Origin: Hydractinia symbiolongicarpus
Lineage: Eukaryota; Cnidaria; Hydrozoa; Anthoathecata; Hydractiniidae
DNA: 64,000 nt
Assembly: GCF_029227915.1 (NCBI RefSeq)
Contig: NC_079886.1
Span: forward strand, 9,424,001-9,488,000
Reading direction: 5' to 3'
Position 1 is the stretch's first letter, and the number at the start of each line of letters is the position of its first letter. The notes below the pieces were generated by a model. The model made no database searches, was not told the origin of the DNA, and worked only from the letters and a program-made list of their open reading frames with translations. Below are positions 36,454 to 46,811 of this stretch, piece by piece. The translations under genes and the position numbers were made by a program.

Positions 36454-39385
36454 ATGTTTGTGGAGTATCGCGAGCTGTTGAAAGGATTGGAAGAGTTGTT
36501 GTCGTTACAGTTTAAAAGTAAGTAAAACTTAATCGTGCCAACTAGGTTAATCTATGCTCAGTTTAAGTCACCCTAAATACGTGTTTAAAGCGTTGTTTGC
36601 TGATTATTTTTCTTCAACTAACAAAAATACAAGATTTATCTTTTAGCTACTTTTTAAACTGCGTTTGGTATGTGCATTAAAATACCATTTAGCTCTCCAT
36701 ATAAGTTTTTATCTTTATTGTACTTAGATGTATATCCCCTCGCATAATCTATGCAATAATACCCGGCCGTTCGTCTGCGGGCCAAATATTGTAGATGTGA
36801 GTAGAAAAGGACGAATTCTTGTGGATTTTTCTGACAGGTGAATTTTCGTGGATTTTTCACAGGCGTTACTTAATAATTCAAATCAGCGAAAAATTTTTTA
36901 ATTATATACCTCAAAAAAATACTTAGTTTTTAAAAAAGAGCGTAAAGATATCATGATCTTTACGGTCTGTTTGACATATTTTCGACTTTGAACTTTTAGA
37001 CTTGAATATAATGGTTATAATATGAAGAATTGTATATTTTAATTGCTGGTAATTTATCTTTAGTATCTTTGTAGATCTGATAATGGCATTTTCCGAGTTA
37101 GTGATTATTATTGTCTAAAAGCTTTTTATTAACCCTATGAGCTATTTAAGACTTTAAAAGTATAGACAATGTACCTTTTCCGTAACGTCTTATAAATGGT
37201 TAAACCATATATTATAGTTCTTAAGGAATTAAATCTGCAAATTTGCAGGACTAATAAGCAAGTTTTTCTCCCCCCCTTCTGTTCTTTATCTAAATCAGTT
37301 GAATTTCATAAAATCAGCGTATTTTTTCCCCTATTGCATAATCGTCAGGGACAGCTAAACGTTTGGGACATGTTTAACTGTCAAATTCTTGTCGTTTGTT
37401 GCCACTGATAAAATAAACACACGCGCTCTTAAACTTTCGTAAAAGTTCAGATAAGTTGTTATTGTATGAAATTTTAACTTTATTTTAATTTCGAAAAGAA
37501 AACAAGGAATTACCGTTCTAATAAGGTTGTCATAGGGAGAAATAACAATTGCTTATTATATATCTTCCACTCCCTTAAATAACTGTGATCACATGTTATG
37601 ATAAAACTCTTTATTGTTGGCTTAATTGAATGCAGTCACTTAGTAACAGATAACAAGCAAATAGGAGCTAGTTTTTGTACAAGGTTATTAATGATTCTTT
37701 GAGTTTCAAGCATGCGATATAACATCGGTCGAAAGTGGGTAGTTCGTTGGAAAAAATATGTATTAGGTAGTAGCATAGTTTTGATATAAACGATTTTTTC
37801 TGACTATATTTATATACTTTATATTCTATAGTTGCTATTTTTTGACTGTTTTGTCTTATGTGCTATATTTTTTCTTTTAGTGGCGCCCCATACTACTTCT
37901 TATAAGCCAATCGGAAATGGACATTGCTTATCATCTCCGCTAGATTTGGACAGGATTCATTCGCCTTCGCGTAAACTCTTTTCTAAATCTGAACTAGCAT
38001 GTCATAATTACGATGGAGTACACATATATGAAGACCACTCTGCTTTTCACTCCTCCTCGGATGATGAATATTTTCACAGTAATGATTATGATGCAGACGA
38101 TGAAATCGACGGGCAAATAATCGAAGAAAATAACAACGAAGACTGTTTAGAATCGTCAGATGATGACGATGATGATGATGAATTATTTTGTTTTTGTAAG
38201 GACAATCAAGGCACTGTGTATTCATTAGACAGAGCTTTAGAAATTATAAAAACACGCCCAAAGCTTACAGATCGGTTATACTCTCAGGAAGACAGCGATG
38301 ATTGCTTTCATGAGTCGGAATATGACGTCATTGATACCGAAGATGATTTAGATATTACAGAAATTGTAGACGATGATACTTACCCCAAAGCATCAATGCC
38401 AAAAGTTAAAGTTCGATCAAATAGTTACAGTGAGGGTGGTATTGTGGAAGTGTTGGCACGAAGTAAAAATAAATTAAAAACTGGAAAAGTCAAATCTTTG
38501 CCTAATATTAGATTCCCAATAAGAAATAAGAAGGCGACAGTTGGTGTTAAGAGGAGTTTAACATATCATGGCGTGTATGATATGCGTTCCAGCATTTTAA
38601 AAGAAGTGAATGAACAAGAGGAATTATTACTCTCTGATGAAAACTCAAATAAAACGTTTCATGAGAAATATCTTTCTCCCACACTAAAATTTCATAAGTC
38701 TGAATCAGACGGACAACAGTTGACATCAGACGCCGATTATTTAACGACGATACATAAACATATGTATAACAGCCACGACAGTCATGCAGATACAATCGAC
38801 ACACAAGCTGAGGATATCGCGCCGTCAAAATTTTACGACTTTTTTAAGAAGAAGAAAAAACGCGTTCCAAATGTACGGCTAGTATCATTTCGAAAAATGT
38901 CTAACGATGACGAAGAGCAAAAAGGTCGTTTTCGTGTATCCTCGGTCACCGTCAATGAAACGCAAAATCAAAATTATGCCGTCGAAGAGAACGATGATCT
39001 CATATCAAATGAAAATATTGACGCTGTGACGTCACCAGAGATTTATATAAACGATTGCACAAAAATATTTATAACCTCGGAAAAAGATTCTGAAAAATCA
39101 AACAATGTTTTAGAAGTTTGTGAGAAAAATCTACATAGAGAGGATAAACACGAAAGCGATACATCTACAATTAACAATGAACAATTGACACCAGTTACCA
39201 AGGATACCCATGTTTGTGTCTCGCTGTGTCGTAACGAGTGCAATTTCTCGTCGTCTTATCGATTGAGTGCGGAAGAAATGACTGTCACAGAGCAAACGAC
39301 ACCACTGAGAAAGACATCAAACGTCGTGAATCGGAAAGATACGATTACGTCTTTATTGAAAACGTACGATATCATTGCTGTATGA
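36454..39385 (+). CDS. acidic, Ser/Asp-rich protein of unknown function
   Basis: Model: exon 36454-36517 (MFVEYRELLKGLEELLSLQF...; donor AAAA|GTAAGT) joined to 37881-39385 (acceptor TTTTCTTTTAG), 522 residues. The large exon is open for 501 codons. It has acidic runs (DDDDDDDELFCFC), a basic middle part (SYSEGGIVEVLARSKNKLKT, then a lysine/arginine-rich stretch) and a Ser/Thr/Asn-rich tail; no transmembrane segment or known domain is visible. Base use is clearly coding and unlike the flanks. An AATAAA lies at 39655. The large exon could instead receive the sorting nexin's last exon (donor 33603), since both donors leave one base, A, that completes ATG. Which first exon is used, or both, cannot be settled here. 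I do not recognise the protein. Confidence 0.55.
36748..36875 (+). mobile_element. degenerate Helitron-like element
   Basis: Starts TCTATGCAATAATACCCGGC after host A, with CGTCTG following as in intact family members. The 3' side has two GTGGATTTTTC blocks and a decayed hairpin and end. It would lie in the intron of the 36454-39385 model. Confidence 0.45.
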
Positions 39386-39654
39386 TTGGTCTTCATTACT
39401 TGATTTGTTGTCTGTTTGTTGTTTGTTTTTTTGTTTACTTGTTTGTTGTTTGTTGTTTGTTGTTGTGTTGTATTGTTTGTTTGATGTTATTTTCTACATA
39501 TGATAAGCAGTTGCTTGTAAATTATATTTACTGCTATTTATAATTATTGTTCTTGCATTGACTGCATTAATAATTTTTTCCAGCCTATTCATTGGTTTTA
39601 TTTGTTTGTTTCTAATTTTTTTCTTATCCTTTCTAATATTGTGTTTAATTGTGA

Positions 39655-39660
39655 AATAAA
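39655..39660 (+). terminator. candidate poly(A) signal for the acidic protein gene
   Basis: AATAAA 270 bases after the stop codon at 39383-39385, following a TTTGTTTG-rich 3'UTR. Confidence 0.45.
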
Positions 39661-41645
39661 TGCATGGTAAATAAGAGAGAAATGAACAATAGATTAATTT
39701 CTACATGATTCTCCCATTTTACAGCGGGCTGTGAAAGTGGGGATGTTATTGTACACAAACAAACTTCAAACAAAAAAGGTTTGCATTGAGAAATAACAGG
39801 CTGGTTCCGTTATTTCTTAGACTTTAGCGCAAAGAAAAAATTTGTTTCGAATTGAATTTTATATGTTGATCGTTTATATTAAAATAAATTTCTGAAAACG
39901 ATATTTTTATGTAAAAAAATATTTGATTTGTAAAAATAAACATTGTATTAAAAAATAATTGCGTTTCTTGTGTTTGTCTCTTGGATTAACTTTCCCTAAA
40001 ATGCCATTTTAGACTTCCTTGGTTAACATTGAGTAAAACCCAGCTAAGGTACTGACTACAACGACCCTAAAGCGTTCTTATGGGCATAAAGAACTTCTTG
40101 ATGCATCGCAGCAAGATGCGCCAGAAGATTAGTGACCAAAATTCGAACCAGACCAAAATTCAGCTTTCCAAAAAAGATGTTTTTTTTATCCTAAAGAATG
40201 CACAAATTAGAAAAAAAGTCTAATTTGCTTTATCAGCTACTTAAACGTAATTCAATTACAAGATGATTGACGTCATAGATGTTAATAAAGTTGAGGATGC
40301 CATTTTACTTCTTCACAGGCCAATTTTGCGCATTTGTGATATCCGAAACTCTAACACCACCTTAACATCACATCACACCTAAAGTTCTTTCTCGCATGTC
40401 TTCCTTTTCACGTGATATTCTGTCCGTACTCACATTCGGATGGGGTAAAACTTGGACGTTTCACGGTCAAATCTTCACAGTAGAAACCTTAATTAAGAAC
40501 AAACTTACATACAAATGCACTTTAAAGTATAGCCAAATAGCAAGGATGAACCAGTGTTTAAAACATTTTAAAAATTCAAAAACACACACAAAAAAGATCC
40601 TTGAATGACCCAGTCTTGAAATTGTGAAGGTTTAATAGTCAATTAATCAGTTCATAATGACAGCTTTAATAACAAATATTATGTATAATGGCCCGTGAAA
40701 AACTTACACAGTATCACGTGGAAAGCGTCCGTGATAATTGTAGCTTTTAGGCAAATTTAGCATTGTGAATAGACGTTTATTGCATTTTGACAGGTAGTAA
40801 AAATCTGAAATCTCGACAGGCAATAAATCATTGAACCTGTACCGAGAAGTCATTATATTCAAATCATCAATATTTTACGTAACACGATAACAAGATACTT
40901 TTTTCGAATAATTTAAAATCTATAATTTTTTAATTTTTAATTTCGTTGTATTGAATTCAATTTAACAAAGTTAACTATGATTACTGACAATTACTGACAG
41001 TTGATACCATAATATTCATTGAATTAGGAAATTTAAGGATCTTCAGTGATTTTTGCCACTTTAGGTTTCATGACTTTCCAGATTATTGGTAACCCAGGGT
41101 TGCTAATTCCAGAAATTCCCCTTTTTATTTTTTTTTATTTTATGTTAAGCATACTTATGAAGAGGAGGTTCACTTAGAAGCATGGTTGTTTATAATATTA
41201 TACCGTAGTCTCAAAAAATTTGAGCGCATTTTAGCCAACCTAGGGATAAAATTTCAAGACTTTTTGCCGTCTTCTGCCATATTTAAAAGGCAAAAATTCC
41301 TGGGGACGAGGGTGGATATCGATATGATTAGATAGTATTTTTGTCATTTTATTGCATTTCTATTAACCATTGTGGAAATAAAAATATTCTATTACAAATA
41401 TAACTCAAACAAATAAGATCCCACTCTCAAATAAACCCCTTCCGTTGAAGCCCCTTTAATTAAAATCGATTTAGATGAATAAGACCCCTGGGGTTAACCT
41501 TATCATTTACGATATAAAATATATATGTGTTGCAGGTACCGTCATTCAAAGTTTCGATTAATTATTGATTCCTATCCACCAACCGAAGAAAAATATATGA
41601 AAGATTATCAAATATGTTTTAATTGGGATTAATATAAAAACGAAG
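39661..41645. other. intergenic between the acidic protein and GPCR genes
   Basis: No gene recognised. 41390-41515 resembles the GCCCC/TAAG-rich MITEs of this window but without clear ends, and 41300-41320 carries a CTGGGGACGAGG motif of the CAACCTCG MITE family. A TTGCAG at 41529-41534 could end a 5'UTR intron of the GPCR gene. Confidence 0.45.
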
Positions 41646-42623
41646 ATGAATGTGACATCAAATCAAACTTTTGTAGATCCTCTGTTTTACAACATATCTT
41701 GCGAGGGTCCACATTCAGATGAAGCTAAGGTTTACACGTATATACTTAGTGACGGTTTTGTCGGCGTATCGACATTTCTAGCCGTTGTTAATTTTGTTGC
41801 GATTGTACCGACAGCTGTGTTAAATTTGCTTATCATCTACGTATTTGTCCAACAAAAAAATATAAGAACAATATCAAGTAGACTGCTTTTCAGTATATGT
41901 GCAGCAGATTTTCTAATTGGCGCATTAATAGAACCAATATTCGGAGCACACGTAATACATGTGACGAAGGAGAAACAAAACTGTGGCTTGTCGAATTTTT
42001 TAATTTACGCTGTACCTGTTTTGATCGTTATTACCATGGTGACGCATATGTTAATTGCTATGGAGAGGTATACCAGCATGCATTACACGAATTTTTACAA
42101 AAAAGTTTTCACTAAAAGGTATATCACGTGGTTTATCGCTTTAATTTGGGCAGCTTGTCTATTTTGCTTTGTACTGCCGTTCATAACCGGTGATCCTGTG
42201 CTTGGGACCAGAATCATTGTCACATTTATTCTAGTCTCGCTGGCTGTTTGCTCGTTTTGCTACATATCCATGTATCAGGATTTTAAGTGGCAGGACGGAA
42301 AACCAACAGCAAAAATTAAAGGTGCTTATATCATCAGAGGCATGGAACCGACAGAAAGATCTGTGACAGAGAAAGAAGAGTTTCAAAAAAATGTTCAAAT
42401 TTCTTCATTTTACTTTAAGCTTTTCATTTGCATGGTTGTTTTTTATGTTCTTAACTTGACAAAGAACGCATTGAACAGTTACGAGATCTTTAAAGGGAAC
42501 GGCCATTATATCGTTCATTTCATGTTTGACACTGTGCTGTTTTTAAATGCATTTGTTAATCCTTGTATAATCTTAATATACAATACTGAAATAATGAAGG
42601 CAGTTTCGATCTGGTGGAGATAA
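41646..42623 (+). CDS. class A (rhodopsin-like) GPCR, orphan
   Basis: A 325-residue single-exon receptor with seven hydrophobic segments: about 38-68, 78-100, 118-142, 160-181, 188-210, 254-276, 288-313. The N-terminus carries two N-glycosylation sequons (NVT, NQT) at its start and NIS further on. Family landmarks: Asn60 in TM1, Asp88 in TM2 (CAADF), Cys113 before TM3, the ERY motif at 140-142 and Trp168 in TM4. Oddities: TM5 lacks the usual proline, TM6 lacks CWxP, and TM7 has NPCIILIY rather than NPxxY. The cytoplasmic tail after TM7 is only about a dozen residues. Intronless GPCRs of this sort are abundant in cnidarians. Ligand unknown. Confidence 0.9.
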   Translation: MNVTSNQTFVDPLFYNISCEGPHSDEAKVYTYILSDGFVGVSTFLAVVNFVAIVPTAVLNLLIIYVFVQQKNIRTISSRLLFSICAADFLIGALIEPIFGAHVIHVTKEKQNCGLSNFLIYAVPVLIVITMVTHMLIAMERYTSMHYTNFYKKVFTKRYITWFIALIWAACLFCFVLPFITGDPVLGTRIIVTFILVSLAVCSFCYISMYQDFKWQDGKPTAKIKGAYIIRGMEPTERSVTEKEEFQKNVQISSFYFKLFICMVVFYVLNLTKNALNSYEIFKGNGHYIVHFMFDTVLFLNAFVNPCIILIYNTEIMKAVSIWWR

Positions 42624-42906
42624 ATCGCCACACTTTCACAGACAGAATGAATTTTTAGAGACAAGTTATTCCATAGTTTACTATGCAGACAACATGACCA
42701 TGTTATTCTGGCGATACAACTTGTATAACGATTTATGGACATGAACACAACGTATTTCAAACAACATGAAATTTTTTAATATGAACAGAAAACGACAGTA
42801 GCTATCGAGTCACTAAATTCACTAACAAACTTTTTCCTTGATAATCAGGCCGCTAGATGTTATCTCACACTGTTGTTTCAAGAGTTATCAAGCCAAAATA
42901 TGTTAA

Positions 42907-43622
42907 CCCTATTCGGTCCGGGGGAGGCGGATTCCGCCTCCCCTGACGGTTTTTTTTAATAACTCCTGATTGCTTTCTTATATGGCTATGATACTTACTG
43001 AGTTTCAACATTTATCTATTAGACACCTGCATGCTAAATTTTTAGGTCCCATACCTTTCAGAGGCTTTAATATTGGCCATTACTCGAAACTACCCCTAAA
43101 ATCTCTATGAAATCCTTATAATGGGGAAAATATAATAACTCCTGTTAGGATCATCCTTAGAACTTGAAACTTGCAACACAACTTTGTTTCATCAAGAAGA
43201 ATCATTTTGAATAATTTTGACACGTGACTAATCCGATTTTCCGATTTTGTCGGATTTTACCCGAAAATCGGAAAAAACGGATTTTCGGGCAATTTTTGGC
43301 AATTATATATCCGATTCATGTACAAACCGGAAGATATGTTAAAAACATTTAATTTAGCTTTCAGAAACTTCAAACAGAATGTAAAAATTTGCTCTAGAAC
43401 AAAAGTAATTATATTTTAAGCAGATAGTGGCATTTTTAACAATTTTCAAGCTTCTGATGAAGTCACAGAAAATGTGCTGACGCAAGCAAAAATTTATTGC
43501 CGCCATTTTGTTCATTTTATGACGTACTATAAGTGTGCCAAGTTTGATTCAATTTGAACAATCCTATGAAAAGTTATTCGCCCCGGTCATAGTATGTTCG
43601 AAAAACCCCGGACCGAATAGGG
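42907..43622. mobile_element. 716-bp piggyBac-type MITE
   Basis: Perfect 17-bp terminal inverted repeats: left CCCTATTCGGTCCGGGG (42907-42923), right the exact reverse complement (43606-43622). TTAA flanks both ends (42903-42906, 43623-42626 shifted to 43623-43626 on the right). TTAA duplication and a CCCT start are hallmarks of piggyBac elements. No transposase ORF. A subterminal palindrome, GGAGGCGGATTCCGCCTCC, lies just inside the left end. Degenerate relatives occur at 53557 and 54383. Confidence 0.85.
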
Positions 43623-43764
43623 TTAAAATATACTCTTCTTAGTAAACAGCACAAATCTTCTGTTTAGCGACGTAGTTTCCTTCTTTGTAAGAAAATGTTG
43701 GTTAACGCATGGTTAATGGTTAAAGCATGGTTAACGCGTCGCTTATTGCATTATATAATCAAAA

Positions 43765-43889
43765 TCTCCACAAAATTAGCCGTAATTTGTCTGTCTGTCC
43801 GCAAGAAAATTGTCGTGTAACGGGCACACGAAATAGCGTGTAATTTAAAGACGGACGATCCTGTGGATTTTTCCACGGGTAACGACTAG
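43765..43889 (+). mobile_element. short Helitron-like element
   Basis: Starts TCTCCACAAAATTAGCCG after host A, contains TTGTCTGTCTGTCC, and ends with the near-perfect hairpin CTGTGGATTTTTCCACGGG then TAACGACTAG followed by T. Directly after it, TCTATATTAACAATGCC looks like the 5' end of another copy, but no matching 3' end was found. Confidence 0.7.
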
Positions 43890-44296
43890 TCTATATTAAC
43901 AATGCCTTTTTCCTGTCTCTGTTCAAAATTTTTGCTCGCTATGCTAACAGGAAAGCAAAGCTGTACAAAATACTTGCTGGCTCTGATGTATTTCGATTGT
44001 CCAACAACAAATCCAAGCTTTGGGTATATACTGTTAAGACCTAAACATAAAAACTCTGAACTAAAATGCTTTGATGATGAAACAAAAAAGGTTGGTGAAC
44101 AATTACTCTGTTTAAAACATTTTCAGAAATGTTTATACATAGATGTCTTCCTGAAAGGACAGGGAGTTCCTTGTTAGGGAAGCTTGGTCACAAAAATAAG
44201 GAAGCCATGAGTGATACATTTTAAGAAATTGTTTATTATTCAGACTAATTCTGTCAATAAATTAAAACCATATATAATACTTCTTATGAATCCGAG

Positions 44297-44806
44297 TTAA
44301 TATTTTCTGTCTCGTTTTAGTTCTGGAAAGCCATTATAATCAGGTTTCCTTGCGACCGCGTGTTTTGCAGCTCGATGTCGTAATTTTTTTAACCCGATTT
44401 TTAAATTCACGATGGTGTGTAGAGAGACTTTTGGTTTAGTTGGCCGGTTGAGTACAGGGTTCTGTTTTGTTTGTGCGCTTCGAACAGTGTGTTCGAATGT
44501 CTCCAATTCTTTCATTAACGAAACGTTCACTCTAAATAACTTTTGAAATTCTCTTTGCAACGATAATCTCTCAAGCTCGAGGTCGTTTAGACAATTTTTT
44601 ACGTCGTTAATTTCTTGTATGCACGCATTTGTCGGGTTGTCGATTTCATCACGTCGTTTCCATGACAATTTTGTTTCAATCTCATTTTTTTCGGAAACAA
44701 ATTCCCGCTCTTTATTTACTTCCAAATCTTCCAACGAAACATTTTCAAGATTAGTGACTGATCTTAAAGTTTGTTGCAATGAATAAGATAATTTTGTGGC
44801 CGCCAT
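44297..44806 (-). CDS. intronless coiled-coil protein, unrecognised
   Basis: 169 residues starting MAATKLSYSLQQTLRS. I chose this ATG, 20 codons inside the longer open frame, because it sits in CCAATATGGCGGCC, a good initiation context that also resembles a YY1-type start-site motif. Residues about 40-110 are charged and heptad-like (LNDLELERLSLQREFQKLF, then LMKELETFEH), predicting a coiled coil. The C-terminal 40 residues are basic (LKKLRHRAAKHAVARK). No signal peptide or membrane segment. Minus-strand AATAAA candidates lie below 44240. The composition suggests a structural or complex subunit, but I cannot name a family. Confidence 0.65.
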   Translation of the reverse strand: MAATKLSYSLQQTLRSVTNLENVSLEDLEVNKEREFVSEKNEIETKLSWKRRDEIDNPTNACIQEINDVKNCLNDLELERLSLQREFQKLFRVNVSLMKELETFEHTVRSAQTKQNPVLNRPTKPKVSLHTIVNLKIGLKKLRHRAAKHAVARKPDYNGFPELKRDRKY

Positions 44807-44866
44807 ATTGGAACATCGGTAAAAATAACAAACCTGTTTAATACTACTTTTAAAAAACAAAATCAA

Positions 44867-45375
44867 ACTGGGTTTGAACTGGGATTTAAACTGTTTAACG
44901 TTTAATTTATTATAGAATAGCTGTGCAGTGGTTTTTAATTATTATGGGACCTTCTAATTGCAGTGAAAGATTGAATGAGCGCCATTAGTGTTTTTAAATT
45001 TAATAATATAAACACAAGTGAAAATCCAGCCTGGAGATGAGTCAGCTCGGTTTTCCGAGCCAGCCTGCCTTTATATCAACAGTCCCTAAAAAATTTAAAA
45101 TTCCTGTTATACATAAGAGAGAGAGCTCTTTTGTTATGTAACAGGGAATTTCTATCTAATACGAATATTTTTGATTATTTTAGTGTATTATCTACATCTT
45201 GAATTTGTTTTTTGCCTAGACTTACATAAAACAAAAATGTAATCTTGTGTGCTAAATAAATGTCCTTGTTATACCTTTTTCTCATACAAGAGCACTGGTT
45301 TGCCTGATTATCTGTTACATGAAGGTTTTTGGTGCTATATAAAATGAATAAATAAGACAACATAGATCCAGACAG
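44867..45375. other. intergenic, nothing recognised
   Basis: Upstream flank of the coiled-coil gene. No promoter elements beyond the start-site motif were identified. Confidence 0.4.
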
Positions 45376-45600
45376 ATACAGGTGCAACACAAGGAGATTG
45401 TGTCAGTTCTAATGAATGTACATACCATCTAGCCAAATCTTTAGCATCTATTTGCAGCCATACTAGAAGAATTCACACAATATAACTTCCACAAATGTAA
45501 AACATACATATATAGATTACGCTGATGACATAACTAAAGTTTCCAGTAACTACAGCTTCTTTTTAGGAAAAAAAAGACAAATGACATCACTAGTCAAACA
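45376..45600 (+). pseudogene. non-LTR retrotransposon reverse-transcriptase fragment
   Basis: One frame reads TGATQGDCVSSNE near 45379-45417, matching the QGD-type palm motif of LINE reverse transcriptases. After stop codons the frame at about 45512-45555 reads YIDYADDITKVSSN, containing the catalytic YADD box. Spacing between the two motifs is shorter than in an intact palm domain, and stops interrupt it, so this is a dead, internally deleted fragment. Clade not assigned. Confidence 0.6.
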
Positions 45601-45974
45601 TTTGTTTTTCTGTACTTGACGGGCGAAAGGCTTAAATAGCGCTAGGCTAATTTTAGGACGGGTAAGGGTCGGCGTTAGAGAAGGGTTAAGAGGACCAAAG
45701 TAATATTTTGGTGGACTTTTTTTTCATCTGATTATTGTTATATACATAAACAAAAATATCTCTAGAGTTAAAATGTTTAACATTTCACTATCTTGCGTAT
45801 GTAGTTCAATATTTTCTTGCCGTTGCAATCTGCAAGATAATTGTATTAAAACAAGTCTTATATTTGATCCACCTTTAGTCAAACCTCACAGGCTTACAGC
45901 GAAGAAAGATGCAGAAATTCAAACACAACAAGATATTGAACTACCCATATATGATAGTCCTATAGAAAAACATA

Positions 45975-46522
45975 CAGGTTCCTCTCCCTAATTCAAATTT
46001 CCACTGGGGAAAATTTTTGTTTGAATTATAGAGAGATTCGAATTATAGAAAGTTCTCTGTAATTCGAACTTTCAGCTTCCGAGAGTGAAAATTCAAATTG
46101 ACAGAGAGAAATCACGTTAATTTCAAAATCGAGAAAACGTAATTCAAGTTTCATTCAATCTTCATTTCCATAGTTTACACAAAAAAGAAACTTTATTTGA
46201 AAAACTGTTGAATATTTGATTGCTTTACATTGGAGAGACGATCTCTATCGGCAGTACAAGTGCTTTTCTCAAGACGACACCAAAAATGGTGTAATTTGAA
46301 TTTGTCAAAGCCCTGTTTACACTCTAAAATTCGAATTAGGAAGAGAATCGTGCTGAAGGGACCGAAAAACTGTTCGAATTATAGAAAGTTTAGAATTAGA
46401 GAAATCCAAATTGTAGAAAGTTTCTATAAGAGTTTCTTAAGGAAAATTGACGGTGACAGAACACTCATTCGAATTATAGAAATATTCGAATTATAGAGAT
46501 TTGAATTAGAGGAAGTCAACTG
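45975..46522. mobile_element. 548-bp pogo/Tigger-like MITE
   Basis: Flanked by TA on both sides. Left end CAGGTTCCTCTCCCTAATTC, right end (reverse complement) CAGTTGACTTCCTCTAATTC: imperfect inverted repeats. The inside is dominated by repeated short blocks, TTCGAATTATAGA and variants, in both orientations. The TA target and CAGT..CTC start fit pogo/Tigger-type Tc1/mariner elements. No transposase. Confidence 0.72.
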
Positions 46523-46609
46523 TATTTATAGCAATATTTAAAATGACGAAGAAAATTCAATCTCCGAAATACTAGAACGAACGCCAGCCAAAATAAGCCC
46601 AAACTAATT

Positions 46610-46647
46610 CTCTTGAGCACTCACCTCCCTTAGTGAGTGCTCAAGAG
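46610..46647. repeat. 15-bp perfect hairpin
   Basis: CTCTTGAGCACTCAC and its exact reverse complement separated by the 8-base loop CTCCCTTA. It lies between the pogo-like MITE and the Helitron pair. It may be a minimal inverted-repeat element or a transcript hairpin. Confidence 0.75.
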
Positions 46648-46811
46648 GTAAGGGAAGAAGGTAAGGTTTAAGAATTTTCTGCATTTTGTTAAGAATATTT
46701 ATTGTAGTTTCTAAACAACTTCTCTTGTAAATCTAGATAATCTGTAGCTACTGTTAAAAAATTTGGCGGCTAAAGTTACGTTATTATTTAGCACAGTAAA
46801 TAATACCTTAA

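Noticed and set aside
43902-44177. 91-codon ORF between a Helitron-like element and the coiled-coil gene
   Set aside because: Starts within a mobile-element 5' end, has no family signature, and composition is weak.
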